The notes beneath the pieces were generated by a model that did no database searches, had not been told where the DNA came from, and was given only the letters and a program-made list of their open reading frames with translations. This document shows positions 8,609-15,800 of a DNA stretch of 27,740 nucleotides, one piece after another. Position 1 is the first letter of the stretch, and every line of letters begins with the position of its first letter. Origin of the DNA: a bacterium (GTDB lineage: Bacteria; Electryoneota; Electryoneia; Electryoneales; Electryoneaceae); NCBI GenBank assembly GCA_028278125.1, contig JANQEY010000253.1:1-27740 (forward strand), given 5' to 3'. The position numbers and the translations under genes are program-made.

Positions 8609-9919
8609 ATGAAGTCACGTAAATTAATGGTTTTGAACATTGCAGTAATAGTTTTGTTACTGTGCGCCCAATTTGTTTTGGCCGAGGAAATCGTGGTTGG
8701 GGTCAGTGATAATCCCTATTCAACAGGACATATCTGGGGTGAGGTACTTTATACCACGGTTCAAGGTGACATGAACATCGGTTCTTTTGGTTGGACAATT
8801 TATCTTGGCTTTACTGTCTTTGATATCCAGGATATTCCCGAAGATGTTACCATTACCGACATTAACTTGAACACATACACAAGCCAATCCTCAGTCTTCA
8901 CAGTTGAAGTCCGTCATTTGAATGTAGAACCGGATGGAATCAATGGTGATGCTATATATTCTGCCCTTTGGAATGGTTCGACTTTCGCATCTGGCTGGGA
9001 TCCTCTCGCCAACATCGGATGGGATGATGTTGACTTTAACCAGACGGCATTAAATTCACTGCAGGAGGCAGTTGATAATGGTGATACCTGGTGGGCTATT
9101 GGATATTTCCCGGTTGGTTTCGCTTTTGGATATGGGGCTTTTGACGGTGTAAATGAAGAAAACCTTCCATATCTCGATGTCACATATGAACCGGCAGAAG
9201 AACCGGCACCCTTGAACCTTACTGCCACACCGTGGGATATCGATCCATTTGTTGGTCCAAATGGTGGAAACTTCCGCTGGGATGCAGGTGTAGAAAATGT
9301 CTCCGGTGCTGATTATACATTCGATGCCTGGACAGAATTGATTCTTCCCGATGGTACCGGCTATGGTCCCCTCGATCTTTTCGAAGGATTAAATCTTCTT
9401 GATGGTGCAACACTTGAAGCATCACCAGCTCAGAGCGTACCGGGATTCGCGCCAAACGGTATGTATACCTTCATCGCCAAAGTCGGACAGTATGGTCTTG
9501 GCCAGGTTGACGCAGAAGCTTCCTTTGATTTTGCCAAGCTGCCGTTAGAGGGACCGGCATTGGGTAGCTTTAACAATGGTGAAGGTTGGGTACTAACAGA
9601 CTGGTTTGAGCTTGATGAAACCGGTGCACCTGAAGCTGAATACGTAGTTCCGAACGAATATGCCATCAAGGATGTTTACCCGAACCCATTTAATCCTGCT
9701 ACCAACATCACAATTGCACTGCCCGCGTCGTCCGATCTGACAGTAACGGTCTTCAACTCCATGGGTCAGCAGGTTGACGTCCTCGCCAACGGACATTATA
9801 GCGGTGGATATCATAACTTCAGTTTTGATGCATCCAGCATGTCCAGCGGCGTTTATTTTGTCTACGCCAGTGTCCCCGGACAGATGAACGAAGTACGTAA
9901 AGTTATGCTTATGAAATAA
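8609..9919 (+). CDS. Secreted DNRLRE-like domain protein with T9SS sorting domain
   Basis: I take the ATG at 8609 (MKSRKLM), which has GTGAGGA five bases upstream and begins a clean signal peptide ending VLAEE. A GTG at 8582 would add nine residues before it. The protein is then 436 residues. Residues about 27-194 look like a beta-jelly-roll of the DNRLRE type (FTVFDIQDIPEDVTITDINL near the middle, closing LPYLDVTYEP); such domains are often carbohydrate-binding or structural. Residues about 200-340 are the module shared with three other cargos (FDAWTELILPDG ... APNGMYTFIAKVG). The sorting domain begins YPNPFNPA near 356 and ends KVMLMK. It is the second gene of a probable operon with a TrmB-family regulator, the only cargo here so linked. 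The ligand is not identifiable. Confidence 0.85.
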   Translation: MKSRKLMVLNIAVIVLLLCAQFVLAEEIVVGVSDNPYSTGHIWGEVLYTTVQGDMNIGSFGWTIYLGFTVFDIQDIPEDVTITDINLNTYTSQSSVFTVEVRHLNVEPDGINGDAIYSALWNGSTFASGWDPLANIGWDDVDFNQTALNSLQEAVDNGDTWWAIGYFPVGFAFGYGAFDGVNEENLPYLDVTYEPAEEPAPLNLTATPWDIDPFVGPNGGNFRWDAGVENVSGADYTFDAWTELILPDGTGYGPLDLFEGLNLLDGATLEASPAQSVPGFAPNGMYTFIAKVGQYGLGQVDAEASFDFAKLPLEGPALGSFNNGEGWVLTDWFELDETGAPEAEYVVPNEYAIKDVYPNPFNPATNITIALPASSDLTVTVFNSMGQQVDVLANGHYSGGYHNFSFDASSMSSGVYFVYASVPGQMNEVRKVMLMK

Positions 9920-9945
9920 TCTCATCTGATAAAGATGAATACCGG

Positions 9946-9983
9946 AAGGCAGCGGATTCCCTGTGTGGTCTGCTGCCTTTTTT
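9946..9983 (+). terminator. Intrinsic terminator closing the TrmB-cargo operon
   Basis: The 8-bp stem AAGGCAGC / GCTGCCTT (9946-9953 with 9972-9979) is followed by a T-run to 9983. The loop is 18 bases and can pair internally a little. It lies 26 bases past the stop codon. Confidence 0.85.
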
Positions 9984-10073
9984 GTGTCTAAATTCTAATA
10001 GTTATAAAGTGAGATAATTATCAACTAATATATTCGTAAGTATACAATGATTTTAGATTACCGCTAATATCGC

Positions 10074-10102
10074 TTGACTTCTGTTGATCGTCCTGTTATT
10101 CT
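10074..10102 (+). promoter_or_regulatory. Predicted promoter of the BACON lipoprotein gene
   Basis: TTGACT (10074-10079) and TATTCT (10097-10102) are 17 bases apart, 50 bases before the ATG at 10152. This is one of the better sigma-70-like matches in the window. Confidence 0.5.
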
Positions 10103-10151
10103 CGATTAATCCTTATTGTAGATAAAAATCAACATCACAGAGGGGGCAGAA

Positions 10152-10928
10152 ATGAAGTATGTATTAGTCGTCATGGTGTTATTTGGATTTTTATTGGTAA
10201 TAGTTTCATGTAGTGATGAAGGTGGACCTGCCGGTAGCGGCGCTAGTGATGATCCGTTACTTGTAGTTACTCCGACCAACCTCGATTTCGGGACGGAAGA
10301 AACTTCTCTTACTGTTATCATATCGAATGGTAGGGAAGGTGAATTCAGTTGGACTATTGATGAGAATGAAACCTGGATTGAATGTTCAGACAACAGTGGG
10401 ATAATAAGTGACATGGAAGAAGAAATAAATGTGACGGTTGACAGAGACGAACTTTATTCAAATGATTATTCGGGGTCGATTAGAATCGAAACAGATATAG
10501 GCCATATCCAGGTAGTCCAGGTTTCTATGACAGTTCCTCAGCGTGATCCCATCCAATTCTGGTCACTTGATGGTTTTGTCCTTGAAGAAGATCAATATAC
10601 TTTTAATCTGCTCACTTATACCGTGCCAAGGGATGGCGAAGTTGAAGTCTATGTTGACTTAGATTCCTGGCCGGGTCATTATGGTTTGGAAGTCATGATA
10701 ATGTATTATAGTGATTATGTGAATTATGCCAGCGGAGATTATTTTATAGCATGGCATAGAAGTATGTTTTCAGAGGGCACTTACACCTTGAACTCCGATC
10801 CCCTTGAAGAGGGTGACAGGATAAAGGTAATTGTCGATAACACGAACTGGGGATGGGAAGACACGGATTTTGATTTTGTTGACGACACAGCCTATTTCGA
10901 TGTTGAGGCGGAGTTTCACCCATATTGA
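10152..10928 (+). CDS. BACON-domain lipoprotein
   Basis: The ATG at 10152 follows AGGGGGC by four bases. The 258-residue product has a lipoprotein signal peptide with lipobox IVSC (Cys about 20) followed by SDEGGPAGSG, a flexible acidic/glycine stretch. Residues about 35-125 match a BACON domain: LVVTPTNLDFGTEE, then SWTIDENETWIECSDNSG, then INVTVDRDELYSNDYSGSIRIET. The rest (about 130-258) is beta-rich, with YTFNLLTYTVPRDGEVEVYVDLDS resembling the pre-peptidase C-terminal type of fold. BACON domains are common in Bacteroidetes-type surface proteins and are thought to bind carbohydrate or mucin or to act as spacers. Unlike its neighbours it has no T9SS tail, so it is expected to be lipid-anchored. 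Function beyond binding cannot be stated. Confidence 0.8.
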   Translation: MKYVLVVMVLFGFLLVIVSCSDEGGPAGSGASDDPLLVVTPTNLDFGTEETSLTVIISNGREGEFSWTIDENETWIECSDNSGIISDMEEEINVTVDRDELYSNDYSGSIRIETDIGHIQVVQVSMTVPQRDPIQFWSLDGFVLEEDQYTFNLLTYTVPRDGEVEVYVDLDSWPGHYGLEVMIMYYSDYVNYASGDYFIAWHRSMFSEGTYTLNSDPLEEGDRIKVIVDNTNWGWEDTDFDFVDDTAYFDVEAEFHPY

Positions 10929-11025
10929 TAATTGACTATCTGGTTAACTGTGATTCGACGCTGAAATATTGCTGAATTTGGTGGCCTGAAATCGTAAACA
11001 GATGATATTAAAAGGGGGAATCACG

Positions 11026-11361
11026 ATGTTTATATTACTTTTAACCCTTCAAAAAACTACTGCAGTTAATCCATCAGGTTGGCAAATATTAATTGATATC
11101 ATAGTAACTTTAATTGGCGTTTTTGCTGCGGCGTTCTTGGGTTTTCACGTATCAAATCTCCTAATGAAAAAAGAGAAAAAACAAGATGAAAAAAGAATAA
11201 ATGAACAAACGAATTTATTGGGAGTAATGATCCTTAAAGCGATCAGCAAACAAGTGAAAGTTGGTATTGATGTTATGGATAAATTCGTCAAGATACTCGA
11301 TCTGACACCAGGGAAAAATTTGATGCAAAACCAAGAGATGAGCTTCAGAAAGAAAGGCTAA
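11026..11361 (+). CDS. 5' part of a frameshifted small membrane protein gene
   Basis: The start is placed at the ATG at 11026, eight bases after GGGGG; an upstream in-frame ATG at 11002 lies ahead of that ribosome binding site. The 111-residue product has a short hydrophobic N-terminus and one clear membrane segment (about residues 20-43, WQILIDIIVTLIGVFAAAFL) followed by a Lys/Glu-rich cytoplasmic stretch, and ends abruptly at a TAA. From about 11312 onward the sequence makes better protein in the next frame, which runs without a stop into the fragment ending at 11750. Adding one base in the A-run at 11314-11318 would give a continuous 241-residue protein. I do not recognise the family. The N-terminal anchor with a soluble tail resembles small accessory membrane proteins of unknown function. 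Confidence 0.6.
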   Translation: MFILLLTLQKTTAVNPSGWQILIDIIVTLIGVFAAAFLGFHVSNLLMKKEKKQDEKRINEQTNLLGVMILKAISKQVKVGIDVMDKFVKILDLTPGKNLMQNQEMSFRKKG

Positions 11362-11414
11362 AGAGTTTTCGTACTGAATTATATACAGGTTTACCCAGTT
11401 TCAATTGGCAAGGA

Positions 11415-11750
11415 ATGGAAACTATTCCAAAAGAAGTATTAATCAGAATCGCCGAATTAACGAAGGGAGAGAGCGAAGGTTTCAGTCCAATATTAATATT
11501 GTGGGATTTGAACAATTATTTTAATGTCATTTGTAAAAAGTATAATTTTCAAATTGGCAATTTGTTCCGTGAGAATGCTACATATGAGGATCAATTAAAA
11601 ATAGTAGAAAATCAAATCGAGAATTTAATAGATCCAGCAAGAGGGTGGATTAAATCGAGCATTGCCATAGATAAAATGCTAGATACTTCACTAAAGAAAA
11701 TAATCGAAAATGCACCATCTTGGATGAAAGAATTGGAAGAACTAAAATAA
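11415..11750 (+). CDS. 3' part of the same frameshifted gene (cytoplasmic domain)
   Basis: This frame is open well upstream of the first ATG at 11415 (at least to about 11300), reading FDAKPRDELQKERLKSFRTE and then LYTGLPSFNWQG before METIPKEV. That supports continuity with the membrane-anchored 5' part rather than a separate gene, and no Shine-Dalgarno sequence precedes 11415. The product is helical and charged, containing ILILWDLNNYFNVICKKY and ending ENAPSWMKELEELK. Composition is AT-rich and Lys/Ile-rich compared with the neighbouring cargo genes, which hints at a different origin. The split is either a real disruption or a sequencing error in a homopolymer. No domain is recognised. Confidence 0.55.
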   Translation: METIPKEVLIRIAELTKGESEGFSPILILWDLNNYFNVICKKYNFQIGNLFRENATYEDQLKIVENQIENLIDPARGWIKSSIAIDKMLDTSLKKIIENAPSWMKELEELK

Positions 11751-11884
11751 ATATAAGAAGAAAATTATAAATCTTCACGTCTTAGATATTTCTATGAAAT
11801 CCCACCTAATGAGAAATAAAAGATCCTTGATTATTCCAGTTTATTGTTACGTGTTGACTCGCAACTCGGATTTCATTTACAGTT

Positions 11885-13723
11885 TTATTTCATGTAAACG
11901 ACTTTATGTGCCCGTTTAACACTCCCGTTGACCGTCGCCCGGATAAAATAAATCCCGCTTGACAGGCCTGAAGCATTAAACCTGAACTGGGAATAACCTG
12001 CCTCTTTATACCCGTTATATAGACTGCTGACAAGTCTTCCCTGGATGTCGTAAACTTCGATAGTCAGCAGGGATATTTCAGGTAAGGCGACAGAAATATT
12101 GGTAACAGGATTAAAAGGATTCGGCCAGGGCTGGTCGAATCTGAATTCAGATGGTATGACAACGTTTGAACTCTTTTCGTCTTCTGCAAAACCGGTCCAG
12201 CCATAGCTTTCCCAATCATCATGGCTGGGAGTCGAAAACATGGTTATTTCACCCAGCGGCAGTTTTACAAATTCGAGGCTGTCCTGGACAAAATCACCAG
12301 GATGATCCCCAACCTTTGCAAAGAAATAGTACAATCCGTTCGGTGCCTCTTCTGGGACAACCTGGTAGGGATTTGCTTCAAGCGTCGTCCCGGGAAGCAG
12401 GGCAAGGTTTTCGAACAGATCGAGTGGACCATATTGGAAACCGCTGGGGAGAATCAGGTCTGTCCAGGCGTCGAACGTTAGGATCTCTTCTGTATTATTA
12501 GTAACAACCACATTCCACTGAAAAAAACCACCAGTCGGGAAAATGACAGTCGGTTCTGCCAATGGCTCAATCTCAATGGTCAAGGGTGTCGGGGGAACAT
12601 TACCCAGGTTCTCCCACCAGATAAGCTGTCCATGGAAAAATCCGGTAGCGATTATATCCAGGTCCATGTCACCATCGAGATCGGATACGATTATCTCTTC
12701 CGCGTTCCATAAATCTTCTTTCAGGGTGAATTCCTCAAAAGTAGCCGGATAATCTGAACTGTTCTCCCAGTATGTGATCTCACCGGTAAAAACGGAAGTT
12801 GTAACTATATCGTTAAATGAATCACCGTTGATATCCGCCGCGGCAACACCTAAAAAACCACGATAGTCACCGTCCACGATGTTATGTTCGATGAAATTGT
12901 CGTTGCCGAAGTTTTCCCACCAGCGGATACCGTCAGCATTGGCCGTGGCGACAATGTCCATATCACTATCGTTGTCAAGGTCTTCGGCAGCCAGGCAACG
13001 GGCGCCGTTAAAACTATTGGTAATGGTATGTTTGACCCATCCGATATCTTCGCCTGGTACATTTTCCCACCATGCTACCTCATCACCATATTCTGCAACT
13101 GCCAGGACATCAATGTTGCCGTCTTCATTCACGTCGTTTGCGCGGATATAGTGGGGGCCATCAAATTCATCATCGATGATATGCTGTGTCCAGGTAAGGG
13201 GATTACCACCGTTGTTTTCCCACCATGATACCTGGTCGGCAACGTGGCCAATGCAGAGGATATCCGTATCCAGGTCGTTATCTATATCAGCGATAGCGAC
13301 AATTTTTGCGCCATCGTAATCGTCGATTATGTTATGTTCGGTAAAGTTCTGGCTGCCGTCGTTCTCCCACCATGACAGACGATCGCCCTCCAATGCACAT
13401 GCTATAATATCCAGGTCGTTGTCATCGTCCAGGTCGTCTGCCGCAACAGAATGGGCGTAGTCAAAGTCGTTTGATACCGTATGTTCCGTAAATTGGTTAT
13501 TGCCGTCATTCTCAAACCAGAGAACCATTGCCATGTCATGAACTGCGAGAACTAGGTCGAAATCGCCATCCTGGTCGAGGTCGACATCGAAAATAGAGCA
13601 GGCACCGTACAGGCTGTCAGCGATAAGATGTTCCTCAAATTCCACTTCTGCATGGAGAACAGAAGATGAAAATACTGCTAATAATATTAGTATAAACAGT
13701 ATCTTGGCGACGAAGTGTTTCAT
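11885..13723 (-). CDS. Secreted WWEN-type FG-GAP/VCBS seven-repeat propeller protein with T9SS sorting domain
   Basis: The start is the ATG at 13723, with CTGGAG about seven bases upstream; a TTG one codon earlier is also in frame. The 612-residue product has a signal peptide ending VLHAE. Residues about 27-374 are seven repeats of about 50 residues with the pattern EH.I.D.FDGA..V.A.D.D.D.D.DI......G...WWEN.G...FT, an FG-GAP/VCBS-like propeller whose DxDxDG-like loops are partly degenerate (DLDDDNDLD, DLDNDSDMD). Residues about 380-515 are the shared pre-sorting module (FDAWTDLILPSG ... APNGLYYFFAKVGD). The sorting domain begins PWPNPFNPVTN, with Trp in place of Tyr, and ends KVVYMK. It is a close relative in design to the repeat block of the 1888-residue protein at 15801. 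It is the only cargo on the minus strand. A role in surface binding is inferred. Confidence 0.87.
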   Translation of the reverse strand: MKHFVAKILFILILLAVFSSSVLHAEVEFEEHLIADSLYGACSIFDVDLDQDGDFDLVLAVHDMAMVLWFENDGNNQFTEHTVSNDFDYAHSVAADDLDDDNDLDIIACALEGDRLSWWENDGSQNFTEHNIIDDYDGAKIVAIADIDNDLDTDILCIGHVADQVSWWENNGGNPLTWTQHIIDDEFDGPHYIRANDVNEDGNIDVLAVAEYGDEVAWWENVPGEDIGWVKHTITNSFNGARCLAAEDLDNDSDMDIVATANADGIRWWENFGNDNFIEHNIVDGDYRGFLGVAAADINGDSFNDIVTTSVFTGEITYWENSSDYPATFEEFTLKEDLWNAEEIIVSDLDGDMDLDIIATGFFHGQLIWWENLGNVPPTPLTIEIEPLAEPTVIFPTGGFFQWNVVVTNNTEEILTFDAWTDLILPSGFQYGPLDLFENLALLPGTTLEANPYQVVPEEAPNGLYYFFAKVGDHPGDFVQDSLEFVKLPLGEITMFSTPSHDDWESYGWTGFAEDEKSSNVVIPSEFRFDQPWPNPFNPVTNISVALPEISLLTIEVYDIQGRLVSSLYNGYKEAGYSQFRFNASGLSSGIYFIRATVNGSVKRAHKVVYMK

Positions 13724-14051
13724 CAAAAACTCCAGGTTTCGTAAGTCTTATAAGTTAACAACATTATAATTCCATTACAAGCGATTTGGAATTTTTGGGA
13801 ATTTATTCAACAGTTACATAAATGTCGCAAATAAATATTACAATTTGATTATGTTCAAGATCAGAATTAATATGAATGGGAGTAAAATATTAGATAAAAA
13901 GGTGTCTTCCCCGGCCTGATCGGGAACCTAAACGAACCGAAGTTTGCGGTGTGCGAAGCACAGCCGTGAACAAAGTGTAGCTCGGTGACGAAGATCGTCA
14001 CCAATCCAGTGTCTTTTGTTTTAGGCTCAATTATGCAATCAGGGGCGAAAA
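13724..14051. other. Divergent intergenic region between the minus-strand propeller gene and the nuclease-like gene
   Basis: This 328-bp region should hold two divergent promoters. On the minus strand, TATAAT (13765-13770 read in reverse) lies about 40 bases ahead of the propeller gene, without a good -35 box. An 18-bp element at 13784-13801 (minus strand TTCCCAAAAATTCCAAAT) recurs with one mismatch in the promoter region of the gene at 15801. From about 13906 onward the sequence becomes G/C-richer and hairpin-rich (see the entry at 13946-14022). AGGGGC at 14041 is the ribosome binding site of the next gene. No coding sequence is seen. Confidence 0.45.
13946..14022. repeat. Hairpin element, copy B (inverted), with neighbouring stem-loop
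   Basis: Two stem-loops lie close together. CGG-TGTGC-gaa-GCACA-g-CCG spans 13946-13965 and has one bulged base. GGTGACGA-aga-TCGTCACC spans 13984-14002 and is a perfect 8-bp stem. The latter adjoins AATCCAGTGTC...TTTT (14003-14022), the reverse complement of the leader of copy A at 2795-2814 (19 of 20 bases). Leader sequence is conserved while stem bases differ and pairing is kept. Position between a nuclease-like gene and a cargo gene suggests an interspersed palindromic repeat rather than a terminator. Confidence 0.5.
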
Positions 14052-14603
14052 ATGGCTAAACTATCGTCAAACGAAAAACGGGTCACAGAATTACTTCAAG
14101 GTGAATTAAAAGAAGAGTTTCCTGGATGTGAAATCAAAATTGGAAAGCCTTTGATTTATAAGGTTGTAATAGACGAATCTTTAGAATATCATCCGAAAGA
14201 ACCGATGAATCCAAAGCGTGGGACATATGCCTTTCAGACAGATATTCTTATTCTTAGAGACAGTAGACCATTAGTTGTGATTGAGATGAAAAATGGTGGA
14301 TTTTCCACTCATGATGTTATAACATATTCTAACAAGGCAGAAAAGCATAAGTTAATCTATCCAACTTTGCGATATGGCTTTGTGGTTGTTAATACAGATG
14401 TCATTACCAACAAGTTTTTTACACATAATACAGGATTCGATTTTGCTGTTGCTGTTCCCGATGAAAAGGATTTTAGTAAGGTAATCGAGGTTATTAAAGC
14501 CCAAATCAAATGTGCCGAAATTTTGAAAGACGTTTTGATTGATAAGAACAAAACAACATTATATTCAGAAACGATCTGGCGTGAAACAGCTGATTCTGAC
14601 TGA
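14052..14603 (+). CDS. Orphan PD-(D/E)XK nuclease-like protein (HsdR N-terminal type)
   Basis: The ATG at 14052 follows AGGGGC by five bases. The 183-residue soluble protein begins with a helical segment and then shows a PD-(D/E)XK core: FQTDILIL (Asp64), then RPLVVIEMK (Glu78-x-Lys80), then a conserved helix (HDVITYSNKAEKHKLIYPTL) and the strand RYGFVVVNTD. This order and the TD.-(V/I)E.K spacing resemble the nuclease core found at the N-terminus of type I restriction R subunits and of many small restriction-like proteins. No helicase, methyltransferase or specificity gene is nearby, so it is not a full restriction system. It could be a stand-alone DNA-cutting enzyme or a remnant. The gene is AT-rich and is bracketed by palindromic hairpins on both sides, a sign of possible transfer. 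Enzymatic activity is inferred from motif residues only. Confidence 0.65.
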   Translation: MAKLSSNEKRVTELLQGELKEEFPGCEIKIGKPLIYKVVIDESLEYHPKEPMNPKRGTYAFQTDILILRDSRPLVVIEMKNGGFSTHDVITYSNKAEKHKLIYPTLRYGFVVVNTDVITNKFFTHNTGFDFAVAVPDEKDFSKVIEVIKAQIKCAEILKDVLIDKNKTTLYSETIWRETADSD

Positions 14604-14618
14604 ACTGGTTCGGAGTAA

Positions 14619-14754
14619 TCAATTGATAATTGAGTAAGCCGGATTCACTGAATCCGATTTTAATCATTATAGGTATAGAAAATACAAATATCGGGTTCGG
14701 GGAACCCGACCTTCATTAGCTGGAGTAGCCCGGGTCGCGCTGTGCGAACCCGGG
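14619..14754. repeat. Run of four short-loop hairpins between convergent genes
   Basis: Four stem-loops follow in 136 bases: TCAATT-gat-AATTGA (14619-14633); CGGATTC-act-GAATCCG (14640-14656); TCGGGTTC-ggg-GAACCCGA (14691-14709); and a longer one (14729-14754) with outer stem CCCGGGT/ACCCGGG and inner CGC/GCG with one bulged A. Three share a C(G)GGTTC/GAACC(C)G theme with different bases at matched positions. The tract lies between convergent genes. It may act as a two-way terminator or be a cluster of palindromic repeats; none has a strong T-run immediately after. Confidence 0.6.
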
Positions 14755-14770
14755 TAAAATCTAATTAATT

Positions 14771-15400
14771 CTAAATTGGATTCATTCGTTTTTTGCCTTT
14801 ATTCTTAAAATAGCCAATCAAAGCCTTTATCAGATTGCTTCCATGTGGAAGATCTTCTAAAGCGGCGTTAAATAGCACATCCATAAAATTCTTTTTTTTA
14901 TCAAGCTTGATATTCGCTATAATCCAGAGATGAAGCTCTTCGGAAGTCTTTGCCACTTCCATTATATCAATAGGATTACCCTGTTTCATTTTCTCTACAG
15001 ATGTTTTTACAAAATTTACCAGTAGCTCTGGATTACCAATTTCTGCACACTTGTATTTTATAGTATTTAACCAGTTCTCCAAATCGCTCGTTAGGTTACT
15101 TAACAAAGCCAGGAAAATTGTACCGATCCAAAAGCCAAGTTCATATAATGAACGTCCTTTATCACTGAAACTCTTCTCTACCAGGATTGGTAGATCCTCT
15201 CGCAATGCATCTCGAGCGTCTTTTGCAAACCGCTTATTGAGGATAACGTTTGTAATAGCTTCTTCATCAACACCCAGTTTATTCCATGAATCTATGGATT
15301 GACTATAAAATGATTTATATCCGGGGGCTTCCTCATTAAGAACGACTGCAAGAATTGAAAAGAATCCAGAATTATAGCATTCAGCGGCATAATGAATCAT
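14771..15400 (-). CDS. Hypothetical helical protein
   Basis: The start ATG at 15400 (minus strand) has a strong AGGAGG eight bases upstream, so the gene looks genuine. The 209-residue product is mostly predicted helix with a Lys-rich C-terminus (FKNKGKKRMNPI). A hydrophobic stretch near residues 88-103 (LGFWIGTIFLALLSNL) could be a membrane segment or a buried helix. There is no signal peptide. I see no catalytic motif and do not recognise a family. It is convergent with the nuclease-like gene at 14052 and separated from it by a hairpin tract. Together the two form an AT-rich accessory patch between cargo genes. A partner relation with the nuclease is possible, but their opposite orientation argues against a simple operon such as a toxin-antitoxin pair. 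Confidence 0.6.
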   Translation of the reverse strand: MIHYAAECYNSGFFSILAVVLNEEAPGYKSFYSQSIDSWNKLGVDEEAITNVILNKRFAKDARDALREDLPILVEKSFSDKGRSLYELGFWIGTIFLALLSNLTSDLENWLNTIKYKCAEIGNPELLVNFVKTSVEKMKQGNPIDIMEVAKTSEELHLWIIANIKLDKKKNFMDVLFNAALEDLPHGSNLIKALIGYFKNKGKKRMNPI

Positions 15401-15800
15401 TTAACGTCCTCCTGATGATTCTACTTTGTCGCCATCTAAAGATTAGGAGTCATACCTTGGAAAAATCGAAAGAGAGGTAGAAGTAATAAGCAATTGCTAC
15501 TAAGTAGTGGCATGACGACCTCATGGCGGATTAGTAGTAATATATAAAGAAGAATTTTGAGATGTAACTACTGTGGAGAGAAATGTGATAAATATTTATA
15601 GAATAAAGTATAATCCACCTCCCAGTGTACAATTATTTATAAAATCTACCGATAACCCTTGACTTCCCAAAAATCCCAAATTAAACTCTATGTCGTAGAA
15701 AATTATGGCTACCGGGCCCTGCCTGCAGAATAATCTTTAGAAAGTCAAAAAGATCATAGTGTTAATATTTAAATTATTATTTATATAAAGGAAGTGAAAG
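15401..15800. other. Divergent intergenic region before the large cargo gene
   Basis: This 400-bp region contains the ribosome binding site of the minus-strand gene at its left end, then AT-rich sequence without a credible reading frame. A good promoter match lies at 15659-15687, followed by a leader of about 105 bases that contains TACCGGGCCC (about 15712) and AAAGGAAGTG just ahead of the start at 15801. Confidence 0.4.
15659..15687 (+). promoter_or_regulatory. Predicted promoter of the 1888-residue cargo operon
   Basis: TTGACT (15659-15664) and TAAACT (15682-15687) are 17 bases apart. The spacer contains TTCCCAAAAATCCCAAAT (15664-15681), which matches 17 of 18 bases of an element upstream of the minus-strand propeller gene at 13784-13801. 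Both downstream genes encode WWEN propellers. Confidence 0.48.

Noticed and set aside
9593..9925. A 110-codon minus-strand open frame across the 3' end of the DNRLRE-like cargo
   Set aside because: It is antisense to the conserved sorting domain and looks like a shadow of it.
11308..11320. Programmed -1 frameshift signal
   Set aside because: The run GGGAAAAAT is not a standard X-XXY-YYZ slippery heptamer in the reading phase, and I saw no strong stem-loop just downstream. A deletion or sequencing error is simpler.
12166..13228. Several plus-strand open frames of 69-114 codons opposite the minus-strand propeller gene
   Set aside because: They overlap a strongly supported gene, lack ribosome binding sites and show no domain-like sequence; they mirror its repeats.
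14052..14603. Complete type I restriction system
   Set aside because: Only a nuclease-like core is present; there is no helicase, methyltransferase or specificity gene nearby.
14619..14754. CRISPR array
   Set aside because: The units are individual inverted repeats of different sequence and spacing, not direct repeats with uniform spacers, and no cas gene is present.
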